DNA of 35,176 bases from DATEHQ01 sp035279525 (GCA_035279525.1 DATEHQ010000184.1:1-35176); one strand, 5' to 3'; numbered from the stretch's first letter, positions 23,757 through 32,520 are shown. A program made the numbers and translations. The notes: generated by a model from the letters alone, not told the origin.

Positions 23757-23763
23757 TATCGTA
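23757..23763. promoter_or_regulatory. Shared bidirectional -10 element (accD-type / lysR)
   Basis: The 19-bp gap between ATG 23750 (minus) and GTG 23770 (plus) holds TATCGTA. TATCGT on the plus strand is followed by seven bases and the LysR GTG; TACGAT on the minus strand is followed by seven bases and the carboxylase ATG. The layout is symmetric. Confidence 0.6.
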
Positions 23764-23769
23764 GGCGCC

Positions 23770-24741
23770 GTGCCCGAGTCCGGCCGCGCGGGCGAGATCG
23801 ACCTCGAACACGCGGTGACGCTGCGTCAGCTGCGCACTTTCAAGACGGTCGCGGACCTCAACAGCTTCAGCCTGGCGGCGCAGAAGTTGAAGCTCAGCCA
23901 GCCCTCTGTTTCGTACCAGGTGAAGGAGCTCGAGGAGACCCTCGGCCTGCCGCTGCTCGACCGCCTCGGCAAGCGCGTGCAGCTGACCGAGGCCGGGACG
24001 GTGTTGTACGGCTACGCGCGGCGCACGCTCGACGTGGTCGACGAGGCGGCACTCGTGATGGAGGAGATGCGCGGCATCAGGCGCGGCAGCCTTCGCGTCG
24101 GAGCGAGCACGACGGTTGGCATCTACCTGCTGCCCGCGGCGCTCGGCGCGTTCAAGAAGCTGCACCCGGGCCTTGTCATCTCGCTCGAGATCGGCGCACG
24201 AGAGCAGGTGCAGAAGCAGGTGCTGCGCAACGAGCTCGACCTGGCGGTCGTGGGCCCAGCCCTCAAGGAGCCTGACCTCGCGATCATCCCGTTCCTCAGC
24301 GACGAGCTCGTCGTGGTCGCTCCGGCAGGGCATGCCCTGGCCTCACGTCGCGGGCTTTCGCTGAAGGACCTGTCCGACCTTCCTTTCGTGATGCGCGAGC
24401 CCGCTTCGGGCAGCCGGCTGTCACTGGAGAAGGCCGCGCGGAAGGCCGGCGCGAGGTTGAGAGTCGCGATGGAGCTCGGCTCGAACGGTGCGATCAAGCA
24501 CGCGGTCGAGTCGGGTCTCGGGTTGGCGGTGCTGTCGCGCTACGCGTGCGCGCTCGAGCTGGCCGGCGGCAGGTTGGTCGAGCTGGACGTCACGGGTTTT
24601 CCGATCCGCCGCGACTGGCACATCGTGCACCTGCGGCGGCGGCGGCTGCCGAGCTCGGTCACCGAGTTCATCGATTTCTTGAAGGACCCGACCTGGCTGT
24701 CGCGTGACGGCGCGCGCGGAAAACGCGCGCCTACCGAGTAG
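23770..24741 (+). CDS. LysR-type transcriptional regulator
   Basis: The 323-residue product has the LysR winged helix-turn-helix near the N-terminus (LRQLRTFKTVADLNSFSLAA, then QPSVSYQVKELEETLG) and a two-lobe effector-binding domain (about 105-310), as in CysB/CbbR relatives. Being divergent from the acyl-CoA carboxylase gene, it probably controls that gene and itself from the 19-bp shared promoter. However, no room for a classical upstream LysR site exists there, so binding sites would lie within coding DNA. GTG 23770 is supported by promoter spacing; GTG 23815, just before TLRQLRTF, is an alternative. The 3' end overlaps the convergent glycosyltransferase by 11 bases. Confidence 0.9.
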   Translation: MPESGRAGEIDLEHAVTLRQLRTFKTVADLNSFSLAAQKLKLSQPSVSYQVKELEETLGLPLLDRLGKRVQLTEAGTVLYGYARRTLDVVDEAALVMEEMRGIRRGSLRVGASTTVGIYLLPAALGAFKKLHPGLVISLEIGAREQVQKQVLRNELDLAVVGPALKEPDLAIIPFLSDELVVVAPAGHALASRRGLSLKDLSDLPFVMREPASGSRLSLEKAARKAGARLRVAMELGSNGAIKHAVESGLGLAVLSRYACALELAGGRLVELDVTGFPIRRDWHIVHLRRRRLPSSVTEFIDFLKDPTWLSRDGARGKRAPTE

Positions 24742-25942
24742 CTTCGGAGCGGAACTCGTCGGCCGCGGCGATGCAGGCCGCGAAGATCAGCAGCGCGCCG
24801 ATCGTCCACAGGTTGGGAAATGGCAGGTAGCAGGGCTGCTGCAGCCACGTGAGCAAACCGGCGGCGACCGGGACGAGCAACCTCCAGCTGCGCTTGCGCA
24901 GGGCGGCCACGGTGACCATCAGGGCCAGCGGCATCAGCGGCAGGTACTGGTAGGGGTTGACCTCGCCCGGCAGGATCGCGCCGAGGCCGAGCCCGAGCGC
25001 CGCGCCGTAGACGGGGTTCCAACCGCTGGCGCGCGCGCCCAGGACGGCGCCCACGACCACAGCGACCAGCGTGATGGCTGTCAGGACAGTCGCGACCACA
25101 CCCAGATGCAGTGGCGAATGGAACATCGTGATTCCGCCGCTCGAATTGATCATCGGGTAGGGGTCGCCCCCGATCGAGCGCCCGAACAGCGTCACCACCG
25201 ACGTTTGCGCGCAGTCGGGGTTCGGCGCTTTCAGCGAAGGGATGAGCACCGCCGTCACGTAGCTCCACGCGCCGCCGAGCCCCAGGGGAAGGATCGCGAC
25301 CAGGTTGATCAGCACACCTGCGATGACAGCGGCGATCACGAACGGAGGCCACCGCTTGCGCGCGCCCAGGACCATCAGGGCCGGGTAGAGCTTGAGCGAC
25401 GATGCAGCGGCGACCAGCGCACCTGACAGTCCCGGCCTGCCGCGGATCGTCACCATGGCACCGCAGGCCAGGATCAGGACGAACCCTCCTATCTGGCCCG
25501 CGTTGATCTCGGCGAAGAGGGGCGGCGCGTAGAGCGCGATCGCCCAGAACACCGCGCGCTCGAGCGGGGCGCGAGTCGCGTGACGCTCGACGATCAGCAG
25601 CGCGGCCAGCGCGGCCAGAGCGTCGACCAGCGTGAAGGCGGGCTCCTGCCATGACGTGGGCAGGAGCGAGAACGGCGCCCCCAGCATGGCAACCGCTGGC
25701 GGGCGGATGAGGCCGATGATCGGCACGAACCCCGTCTGCGCGAGGTGGCGCGCCGTTTCGGCATAGATCGCCCCCGGGTCGTGAAGCCATCGGCCGCCTG
25801 CCTGTATCACGGAGAACGCGTCCGGACGGTGCGCGCTGTAGAGGTTTCCGACGACGTCGTGCACGAAGAAGACCGCCGCGATCAGCCACCAAAGCAGAGG
25901 TCGAGCGAGGACGCGCCGGAGCACGGGTGGCACGGGGCGCAT
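24731..25942 (-). CDS. GT87-like polyprenol-dependent glycosyltransferase
   Basis: The 403-residue product is an integral membrane protein with about nine or ten helices and no soluble domain. The layout with an Asp/Glu-containing first loop and PYQYLPLMPLALM near the end fits the GT87 (DUF2029) mannosyltransferase-like group, which uses polyprenyl-phosphate sugars. The exact sugar is unknown and the family call is moderate. Start ATG 25942 is 22 bases after the epimerase stop, so the gene is the third in the GMC-epimerase-glycosyltransferase run. The frame extends to 26116, but that part overlaps the epimerase gene. Confidence 0.7.
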   Translation of the reverse strand: MRPVPPVLRRVLARPLLWWLIAAVFFVHDVVGNLYSAHRPDAFSVIQAGGRWLHDPGAIYAETARHLAQTGFVPIIGLIRPPAVAMLGAPFSLLPTSWQEPAFTLVDALAALAALLIVERHATRAPLERAVFWAIALYAPPLFAEINAGQIGGFVLILACGAMVTIRGRPGLSGALVAAASSLKLYPALMVLGARKRWPPFVIAAVIAGVLINLVAILPLGLGGAWSYVTAVLIPSLKAPNPDCAQTSVVTLFGRSIGGDPYPMINSSGGITMFHSPLHLGVVATVLTAITLVAVVVGAVLGARASGWNPVYGAALGLGLGAILPGEVNPYQYLPLMPLALMVTVAALRKRSWRLLVPVAAGLLTWLQQPCYLPFPNLWTIGALLIFAACIAAADEFRSEATR

Positions 25943-25964
25943 CGTAGTGGTCGGGTGCGCCGGT

Positions 25965-26828
25965 CTAGGCGGAGAACTCCCGCGGCGTGACGCCGAGCTT
26001 GTGGAGCGTCGAGAAGTCCGGTCGCGGGTCCTGGTGGACCAGGCTGAGCACGCTGTCGCTCCGGTAGCCACGGCGCAGCCGGGCGGTTTCAGCGGCCTTG
26101 AGGCCGAGCCAGACAACCCGCCAGGGCACGCTCACGAACCTCGGTCGCGCACCCTGCTTGAGCGCGAGCGCACCGACCAGCTCGCGCATGGTCCAGCAGC
26201 GCGGCGAGGCGGCGGTGAAGGGATGGTCGGGGGCGGCGATGCGGCCTGAGCACAGACCGCTGATGAGGGTGTAGAGATCGTCGACGTGGATGAGGTACTG
26301 GCAGTGGGCGCCGCCGTCGATCATGGGCACCAGCGAAGCTCGCGCGCTCCTGAGCAGGCTTCCGTACATGCCGCCGGCCTGCTCGCCCGAGTCGACGAAG
26401 ACGAGACCCGGCCTCACAACCGCCGCGCCGGCGTCGGAGGCCGCCTCCTCGATCTCGAGCTTCGCCCGCCCGTACAGCGACCGGCACCCGCGGAATGCGC
26501 TGATCGAGGAGAGCACGACCATCCTCGAGGCTCCGCCGGCTTTCGCGGCGGCGAGCAATTTCTGTGAACCGACCACGTTGACGTGGCGAATGTCTTTCCA
26601 GTCCACCGGCGTGAAGTCATACGCCGTGTGCACGAGCGCATCGATCCGGCGCGATCGAAAGGCGTCAGGGTCGACGTCCTCGCCGAGCCGAAACCGAACC
26701 TCGCCCGCCGCGCTACGCGAGAATCCGGTCACCGTCCAGCCGTCGCGCTCGAAGCGCCTCGCCAGCGCGGACCCGACGTAGCCCGAGGCGCCTGTGATAG
26801 CTACGCGCTTCGAGCCGGCTGCGTTCAT
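25965..26828 (-). CDS. NAD-dependent epimerase/dehydratase (extended SDR)
   Basis: The 287-residue product has the extended-SDR cofactor loop GASGYVGSALA (about residues 13-23), a VLSSISAF strand with the catalytic Ser and SLYGRAKLEIE with Tyr and Lys of the YxxxK pair, then HVDDLYTLI. It should act on a nucleotide-sugar or a sterol/terpenoid-like ketone with NAD(P). ATG 26828 overlaps the stop of the GMC oxidoreductase (ATGA), so the two are translationally coupled. Together with the downstream glycosyltransferase this suggests oxidation and then glycosylation of one compound. Confidence 0.85.
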   Translation of the reverse strand: MNAAGSKRVAITGASGYVGSALARRFERDGWTVTGFSRSAAGEVRFRLGEDVDPDAFRSRRIDALVHTAYDFTPVDWKDIRHVNVVGSQKLLAAAKAGGASRMVVLSSISAFRGCRSLYGRAKLEIEEAASDAGAAVVRPGLVFVDSGEQAGGMYGSLLRSARASLVPMIDGGAHCQYLIHVDDLYTLISGLCSGRIAAPDHPFTAASPRCWTMRELVGALALKQGARPRFVSVPWRVVWLGLKAAETARLRRGYRSDSVLSLVHQDPRPDFSTLHKLGVTPREFSA

Positions 26829-28378
26829 TCGACCACCGCGGCGCCGATGCGATGAGCGTTGGCCATCACGCTCAGGGTGATGGTGGTCGCGGGGAGTGTG
26901 GGCAAGACGCTCGAGTCGACGACGTGTACGCGCGTAAAGCCATGCGGCGTGCCGAGGGCGTCCGACTCCAGCCGCCGGGGCTGCGCTCGCATGGGAAACG
27001 TGCCGCCGGTGTGGAAGCCGCGTCCGGGACGCCCCACGCGCAGCGCCTGGGACAGCGGCCACGCCCGCAGCGAGCTGCGTTCCAACCACAGCCGTCGTTT
27101 GAGCGCCGTCAACGCATGGCGCGTCCGGTCGTTCGGTGACACGGCGAGCTCCAGACGACCTTCTCTGTGCAGCGTGAGCTCGATGCCGGGCGACAGCTCC
27201 GAATGAAGGTAGCCCTGCACGATCAGCGTGCGGCCGGTCAGCAAGCGATCGGCGACTCCACCAAGGGGGCCGAACATGTTTTGAAACTGCCGCCGGTACA
27301 GCTCGTTGAACGAGTAGACCTGCAGGTGCGCGACGTGGGGCCCGACCGCGGGGTCGTTCACCTCCAGGAAAACTTGCGCGAGCGTGTGGAGTGGCTCACG
27401 CGCGACGTGCCTCTGCTTGCGGTAGCGGAGCAGCGGCAGCAGGAAATAGCAGTTGTCGGTCGCCTTCACCGTCTGCTCGTATGCATCGAGCGACGACAGC
27501 ACGATGCGCGCAGTGGAAAAGACGCCGCACGCGATGAACACCCGGTCGGCACGCACGCCGGCCGGCGCGCCGCTGAGCTCGCGCGCGACGAGCTGCACGC
27601 CGTGGTCGCCCTCCTCCAGGCTCTCGACCAGGACTCCCGAGCGGTAGGTGAACCTCGGATTCTCGCGCAGCGCATCGAGCGTGCGGGCCGAGTTGTAGAT
27701 GTAGTCGTACGGGCAGCCGTACATGCAGAGCCCGCAGTAGACGCACCCGGGGCCGCCCTTCGACGCGGCCCGCACCGCCAGGCGCGACGCGCCGAACTCG
27801 ACGCCGTGTGAACGCAGCGTGGAGCGCGATCGTTCGAGGTCGGCGAGCAAGGCAGTCCCCTGGCGGCTGTTCTCGAGCCGGCCTGGATGGTCGTGAAAGA
27901 GCGGAAACGAGCCGGCGAGGCCGTCACTGCGCGCGGCGAACGGCATGAACCCGAGCACCGCGCGGTAGTGCGGCGCCAGGTCCTCGCGGCCGATCGGCCA
28001 GCCCTCCATCTCTTCGGCGCGAAAGGGCAGCACGCTCGCGCCCCAGACGTTGCTGAGCCCGCCACGCGCGAACGAGGGCTTTCCATCGACTCCGTCCTGC
28101 GCGATGGGCGGCCACCCGGGATCGCCATATGGAAAGGAGGAGCCGTAGGCGAGCTTGAGCGGGATGCCCGCGCCCGAGACCTCGACACCCTTGCGCAGGA
28201 AGGCCAGCTCATCGGGTTTCCACTGCGACGCGGACTTCGCACGCAGGTGCATGACGCGATTGCGTCTGTCAGGGTCGAGCTCGATTCCGGCGTCGAGCAT
28301 GGTGACGGTCGCGCCTCCCTGGAGCAGCGCGTGCGCGCACGCGACGCCCGCAGGTCCCGACCCGACGACCACAAACAT
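26825..28378 (-). CDS. GMC-family FAD oxidoreductase with CxxCxxCxxxC cluster
   Basis: This 517-residue flavoprotein has the FAD loop GSGPAGVACA at the N-terminus, the mid-protein RGGLSNVWGASV and a C-terminal GMC-type segment ending HVVDSSVLPTLPATTITLSVMANAHRIG. GMC enzymes oxidise alcohols or sugars. At Cys212, Cys215, Cys218 and Cys222 it carries CVYCGLCMYGCP, a match to the ferredoxin-type iron-sulfur motif. Some FAD dehydrogenases of this superfamily, such as bacterial FAD-glucose dehydrogenase, have an Fe-S cluster that passes electrons onward, so a dehydrogenase rather than an oxidase is likely. No signal peptide or cytochrome partner is seen. ATG 28378 is 12 bases after TACACT. Confidence 0.87.
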   Translation of the reverse strand: MFVVVGSGPAGVACAHALLQGGATVTMLDAGIELDPDRRNRVMHLRAKSASQWKPDELAFLRKGVEVSGAGIPLKLAYGSSFPYGDPGWPPIAQDGVDGKPSFARGGLSNVWGASVLPFRAEEMEGWPIGREDLAPHYRAVLGFMPFAARSDGLAGSFPLFHDHPGRLENSRQGTALLADLERSRSTLRSHGVEFGASRLAVRAASKGGPGCVYCGLCMYGCPYDYIYNSARTLDALRENPRFTYRSGVLVESLEEGDHGVQLVARELSGAPAGVRADRVFIACGVFSTARIVLSSLDAYEQTVKATDNCYFLLPLLRYRKQRHVAREPLHTLAQVFLEVNDPAVGPHVAHLQVYSFNELYRRQFQNMFGPLGGVADRLLTGRTLIVQGYLHSELSPGIELTLHREGRLELAVSPNDRTRHALTALKRRLWLERSSLRAWPLSQALRVGRPGRGFHTGGTFPMRAQPRRLESDALGTPHGFTRVHVVDSSVLPTLPATTITLSVMANAHRIGAAVVE

Positions 28379-28390
28379 CTGGGTTGCCGG

Positions 28391-28396
28391 AGTGTA
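28391..28396 (-). promoter_or_regulatory. -10-like TACACT before the GMC operon
   Basis: The minus strand reads TACACT, then 12 bases, then ATG 28378. It is the only promoter-like site for the three-gene run. Confidence 0.4.
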
Positions 28397-28470
28397 GCGT
28401 CATCGATCGAGCGCCAAAGCCTGTGCCAGAATCAGGTTTTCCGCGACAGTTTTCTCTGGGGGGAGCAGGC

Positions 28471-29181
28471 ATGGCGCTGAATCGTGACGTCAGCTTCACG
28501 TGGGTCGGACACGGGACGTGGAAGGTCAAGAGCGCGAAGGGGAAGGAGATCATCATCGACCCCTGGTTCAACGGCAACCCGGCGGCACCCGAAAACGTCA
28601 AGAAGTGGGACCGCTGCGACCTGATGCTCATCACGCACGGCCATTTCGACCACATCGCCGACGCCGTCGAGATCGCCAGGGCGACCAAACCCCGGATCGT
28701 GTGCATCGCCGAACTGGGCAATTGGCTGCAGTCCAAAGGGATAGCGGCGGACACGGTGATGGCGGGCAACAAGGGCGGAACGGTCGAGGTCGACGGCATT
28801 CGCGTCACGCTCGTCCACGCCGAGCACTCGTGCGGCATCAACGATGGCGACAAGGTGGTCTACGGCGGTGAGGCGTGCGGTCTCGTCATCGAGTTCGAAA
28901 ACGGCTACACGATCTACTTCGCCGGCGACACCGACGTGTTCGGCGACATGGCCCTGATCGGCGAGCTGGCGAAGCTCGACGTGGCTTTCCTGCCCATCGG
29001 CGACTGGTACACGATGGGCCCCGAACGGGCCGCCAGGGCCGTCCAGCTGCTGGGGGTCAAGACCGTCGTGCCGATGCACTTCGCCACGTTCCCCATCCTG
29101 ACCGGGCGTCCGAGCGCTCTCCAGGAGCTGGTCGGAAACGGCGTCAAGGTGCTCGACATCAAGCCGGGAGACACGATCTAG
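28471..29181 (+). CDS. UPF0173-type metal-dependent hydrolase (MBL fold)
   Basis: The 236-residue product belongs to the metallo-beta-lactamase fold. The metal motif is HGHFDH (His56, His58, Asp60, His61); further ligands are probably His116/His119 in HAEHSC, Asp in FAGDTDVFGD and the His in VPMHFATFP. This combination fits the UPF0173 (YtkL-like) group, whose natural substrate is unknown. ATG 28471 follows a purine-rich GGGGGGAG with five or six bases between, a real Shine-Dalgarno start. An in-frame extension to 28384 has no family similarity and is rejected. Confidence 0.88.
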   Translation: MALNRDVSFTWVGHGTWKVKSAKGKEIIIDPWFNGNPAAPENVKKWDRCDLMLITHGHFDHIADAVEIARATKPRIVCIAELGNWLQSKGIAADTVMAGNKGGTVEVDGIRVTLVHAEHSCGINDGDKVVYGGEACGLVIEFENGYTIYFAGDTDVFGDMALIGELAKLDVAFLPIGDWYTMGPERAARAVQLLGVKTVVPMHFATFPILTGRPSALQELVGNGVKVLDIKPGDTI

Positions 29182-29215
29182 GGCCAAACTCGGTTCAAAT
29201 CCGGCAGCGAGCCTC

Positions 29216-29221
29216 TAAGCT
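29216..29221 (+). promoter_or_regulatory. -10-like TAAGCT before the amidase gene
   Basis: TAAGCT is followed by nine bases and GTG 29231. A possible -35, TTCAAA (29194-29199), lies 16 bp upstream. Confidence 0.5.
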
Positions 29222-29230
29222 CGTGCCTCC

Positions 29231-30520
29231 GTGAGAGACGTCATCGGAGCATCGGCCGGCTGGCTGGCTCGCGCCATCAGGTCGAAGGAGGTCTCCTCAC
29301 TGGAGGTGGTCCGGGCGCACCTGGAGCACATCCACACGATCAACCCGAGGCTCAACGCGGTCGTCTTTGCGACGGCCGAGAGCGCGATCAAGGAAGCCCG
29401 GTCGGCCGACCGCCGGAACAAACGGAAGAGCGGGCTCGGCCCGCTGCACGGCGTTCCCTTCACGGCCAAGGACATCTTCGACACGGCGGGCCTTCCCACG
29501 ACAGCCGGGCTCCGCATGCTGCGCACGAACATCGCCGACCACGACGCGACCGTCATCGCGCGCATGCGGCGGGCCGGCGCCATCCTGATCGGCAAGACCA
29601 ACTGTCCACCCGCCGGCGCCGGCGAGGAGAGCTGGAACTCGGTCCACGGCGGTACGCGCAACCCGTACGACATCAACCGCACACCTGGCGGCAGCAGCAG
29701 CGGCGAGGCGTCGATCATCGCCGCCGCCGGCTCGCCCCTCGGCCTGGGAAGCGACTCAGGCGGAAGCATCCGGATGCCGGCTCACTACTGCGGCATAGCC
29801 GCCCTCAAGCCGACCGCGGGCCTGGTCCCGGTGACCGGCGCCTACGCCCTCCCCGGCGGGCTGAGCGATCCGCGCAGCCAGGCCGGTCCGATGGCCCGCT
29901 ACGTCTCGGACCTGGCGCTCGTGCTCCCGGTCCTGGCCGGTCCCGACGGGATCGATTCGGGCGTCGTGCCCGTCCCGCTGCCGAAGCGAACGCCGAGGCT
30001 GCCGGGCCTCAGGGTGGCGTGGTACGCGGACGACGGGATGGCGAAGCCGACGCATGCGGTCGCCGCGACGGTGCGGGCGGCGGCGAAGGCTCTATCTTCG
30101 GCGGGCTGCGTGGTCACCGAGGAGCGCCCGCCGGCGCTGACGGAGGCATGGCAGGTCACGCAGGGTTACTGGGGCCTGAGGCACATGAGCCACGGGCGCA
30201 TGTACAAGCGCTGGGACGCATTCCGCACCGAGCTGCTCAAGTTCATGTCGCGTTTCGACCTCGTCCTGAGCCCCGTCGGCCCCGACGTCGCGCCGCTGTA
30301 CAGGATCAAGGTCGCGGGGGACCACCAGTTCAGCTACACGGTCCCGTACAGCCTCACCGGCAACCCCTGCGCCGTGGTGCGCGCCGGTACCTCGCCGGAG
30401 GGCATGCCGATCGGGGTGCAGGTCGTGGCCCGGAACTTCAACGACCTCACGGCGCTGCGCGCGGCGCGCGCGATCGAACGTGAGCTGGGGGGTTGGCGGC
30501 CTGCTAGCGTGATCGGGTGA
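29231..30520 (+). CDS. Amidase-signature family hydrolase
   Basis: The 429-residue product has the full Ser-cisSer-Lys triad of the amidase signature family: Lys80 (TAKDIFD), Ser155 in GGSSSGE and nucleophile Ser179 in SDSGGSIR, with the usual 24-residue spacing between the serines. It hydrolyses an amide bond. It resembles GatA, but no gatB/gatC neighbours exist here, and fatty-acid-amide or general amidase activity is as likely. GTG 29231 follows TAAGCT. Its stop overlaps the start of the VWA gene (GTGA). Confidence 0.9.
   Translation: MRDVIGASAGWLARAIRSKEVSSLEVVRAHLEHIHTINPRLNAVVFATAESAIKEARSADRRNKRKSGLGPLHGVPFTAKDIFDTAGLPTTAGLRMLRTNIADHDATVIARMRRAGAILIGKTNCPPAGAGEESWNSVHGGTRNPYDINRTPGGSSSGEASIIAAAGSPLGLGSDSGGSIRMPAHYCGIAALKPTAGLVPVTGAYALPGGLSDPRSQAGPMARYVSDLALVLPVLAGPDGIDSGVVPVPLPKRTPRLPGLRVAWYADDGMAKPTHAVAATVRAAAKALSSAGCVVTEERPPALTEAWQVTQGYWGLRHMSHGRMYKRWDAFRTELLKFMSRFDLVLSPVGPDVAPLYRIKVAGDHQFSYTVPYSLTGNPCAVVRAGTSPEGMPIGVQVVARNFNDLTALRAARAIERELGGWRPASVIG
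30505..30510 (+). promoter_or_regulatory. -10-like TAGCGT inside the amidase 3' end
   Basis: TAGCGT is followed by six bases and GTG 30517. It could give the VWA gene its own transcript beside read-through from the amidase. Confidence 0.3.
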
Positions 30521-32502
30521 AGTTCCGCTACTCCCGATGGGACGGGACGCAGAAGCTGGACGACCTCGACGCGGGTGACGTCCTCGACGCGCTCTCCGAC
30601 GACCTGATGAATTACGGCGACCTCAACGCCGCCCTGCAGCGGCTGCTGCGCTGGGGCTCCCCGAACATGCCGGGCCTGGAGCAGTTGCTGAAGCAGCTGC
30701 GCGAGGCGCGCGAGCGCGAGCTTGGGCGCTACAACCTCGACTCGACGGTGGACCAGCTGCGCGAAAAGCTGCAGGAGGTCGTCGACACCGAGCGGGCCGG
30801 CATCCAGCGCCGGCGCGACGAAGCCCCGACGCCCGAGGCCCGCAAGCTGATCGACCGCATCGCCGCCCAGCGCAACGACCAGCTCGACAGGCTGCCCGAC
30901 GACCTCGGCGGCCGTGTCAAGGGGCTCCGCAACTACGAGTTCGTCGACGATGCGGCACGGCAGAAGTTCGAGGAGCTGATGCAGCAGCTGCAGAAGCAGA
31001 TGGTCGACCAGATGTTCCAGGGCATGAAGGGATCGATCCAGCAGATGCAGGGCCAGGACCTCTCGCGTGTCCGCGACATGGTGCGTGAGCTGAACAAGAT
31101 GCTCGAGCAGCGGATGGAGGGCCGCACTCCCGACTTCAACGGCTTCATGGAGCGCTTCGGCGACATGTTCCCGCCCGGGATCAACAGCCTCGACGAGCTC
31201 CTCGAGCACCTCCAGCGCCAGATGGCGCAGATGCAGTCCCTCTTGCAGAGCCTGAGTCCTGAGGCGCGTGAAGAGCTGCGCCAGATGATGGACGCGCTGC
31301 TCCAGGACGACTCGCTGCGCCTCGAGCTGGCCCGCCTGTCGGGTTTCATGCAGGCGATGATGCCGCCGTCCGAGCTGAGCGAGCGCTACCCGTTCTTCGG
31401 CGAGGACCCGCTGAGCATGGGCGAGGCGATGGGGCTGATGGAGCGGCTCCAGCAGATGGACCGGCTCGAGTCGCAGCTGGAGCGAGGCAGCTTCCGGCCC
31501 GACGACATCGACCGCTCGCTCGCGCAGGAGCTGCTGGGTCCCGAGGCTCGACAGGCCCTTGATCAGCTGCACAAGGTGACCGACGTGCTGGAGAAGGCGG
31601 GCTACGTGGAGCGCAAGGGCCGGCGCATGGAGCTCACGCCGCGCGGGATGCGACGCATCGGACAGTCAGCGCTGCGCGACATATTCGACCAGCTGAAGAA
31701 GACTCGCATGGGCCAGCACCAGCTGTGGAGGGGCGGACTCGGCAATGACGCTTCCGACGAGCTCAAGGTCTACGAGTACGGCGACCCCTTCCTGCTCGAC
31801 ATGAAGGAGACGCTCTTCAACGCCATCGTCCGGGAAGGTCCGAAAGTGCCCGTGAAGATGGCGCCGCAGGACTTTGTAGTCCACCGTACGGAGCACGTCA
31901 CACAGGCCTCGACCGTGCTGATGATCGACATGAGCCGCTCGATGTTCCTGCGCGGCTGCTTTCTCGCCGCCAAGAAGGTGGCGATCGCGCTCGACTCGCT
32001 GATCCGCAGCCAGTACCCGCGCGACTCCCTCTATGTCGTGGGCTTCTCCAACTACGCGGTCGAGCTCAAGCCGCAGACCCTGCCGCAGCTCGCGCTCAAC
32101 GACTACGTCTACGGGACCAACATGCAGCACGGGTTCCAGCTGGCGCGCTCCTTGCTGGCCAGGCACCGCGGCAACCGGCAGGTGATCATGATCACGGACG
32201 GCGAGCCGACAGCCCACCTGGAGGACAACGGCCGGGCGCAGTTCGCGTACCCGCCGACCTTCAAGACGATCCAGCAGACGCTGCGCGAGGTGAAGCGCCT
32301 GACCCGCGACCGCATAGTGATCAACACGTTCATGCTCGAGCGAGGCCCCTACCTGACGGAGTTCATCAACCAGATGACGCGGATCAACAAGGGACGGGCG
32401 TTCTTCGTCTCGCCTGACCGCCTCGGCGAGTACATCCTGGTCGACTACGTGAGCGGCAAGCAGCGCCGCCGCGCCAGCAACCGGCGCGCCCGCATCGCGT
32501 AG
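30517..32502 (+). CDS. Large VWA-domain protein with helical N-terminus
   Basis: The 661-residue product has a long, Gln/Met/Leu-rich helical N-terminal part (about 1-440) and a C-terminal von Willebrand A domain with a complete metal site: DxSxS from Asp471 (DMSRSMF), Thr534 (GTNMQ) and Asp561 (TDGEP). Between them, residues about 355-385 (DQLHKVTDVLEKAGYVERKG) look like a winged-helix piece. Such proteins usually work with a MoxR-type AAA+ ATPase, like magnesium chelatase D with I, but no ATPase gene lies in this window. There is no membrane helix, so it is cytosolic. Start GTG 30517 overlaps the amidase stop. Its role is unknown; a protein-remodelling adaptor is an inference. Confidence 0.85.
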   Translation: MKFRYSRWDGTQKLDDLDAGDVLDALSDDLMNYGDLNAALQRLLRWGSPNMPGLEQLLKQLREARERELGRYNLDSTVDQLREKLQEVVDTERAGIQRRRDEAPTPEARKLIDRIAAQRNDQLDRLPDDLGGRVKGLRNYEFVDDAARQKFEELMQQLQKQMVDQMFQGMKGSIQQMQGQDLSRVRDMVRELNKMLEQRMEGRTPDFNGFMERFGDMFPPGINSLDELLEHLQRQMAQMQSLLQSLSPEAREELRQMMDALLQDDSLRLELARLSGFMQAMMPPSELSERYPFFGEDPLSMGEAMGLMERLQQMDRLESQLERGSFRPDDIDRSLAQELLGPEARQALDQLHKVTDVLEKAGYVERKGRRMELTPRGMRRIGQSALRDIFDQLKKTRMGQHQLWRGGLGNDASDELKVYEYGDPFLLDMKETLFNAIVREGPKVPVKMAPQDFVVHRTEHVTQASTVLMIDMSRSMFLRGCFLAAKKVAIALDSLIRSQYPRDSLYVVGFSNYAVELKPQTLPQLALNDYVYGTNMQHGFQLARSLLARHRGNRQVIMITDGEPTAHLEDNGRAQFAYPPTFKTIQQTLREVKRLTRDRIVINTFMLERGPYLTEFINQMTRINKGRAFFVSPDRLGEYILVDYVSGKQRRRASNRRARIA

Positions 32503-32520
32503 CCCGGCTGCCGCCGTTCG

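Noticed and set aside
29191..29215. tRNA T-loop-like GGTTCAAATCC
   Set aside because: The outer T-stem pairing fails, and no acceptor stem or anticodon arm can be built around it; the stretch fits a -35 region of the amidase gene.
30334..31572. 412-residue minus-strand frame opposite the VWA gene
   Set aside because: Leu/His/Gln/Val-rich antisense of a Gln/Leu helical gene; no motif, no start context.
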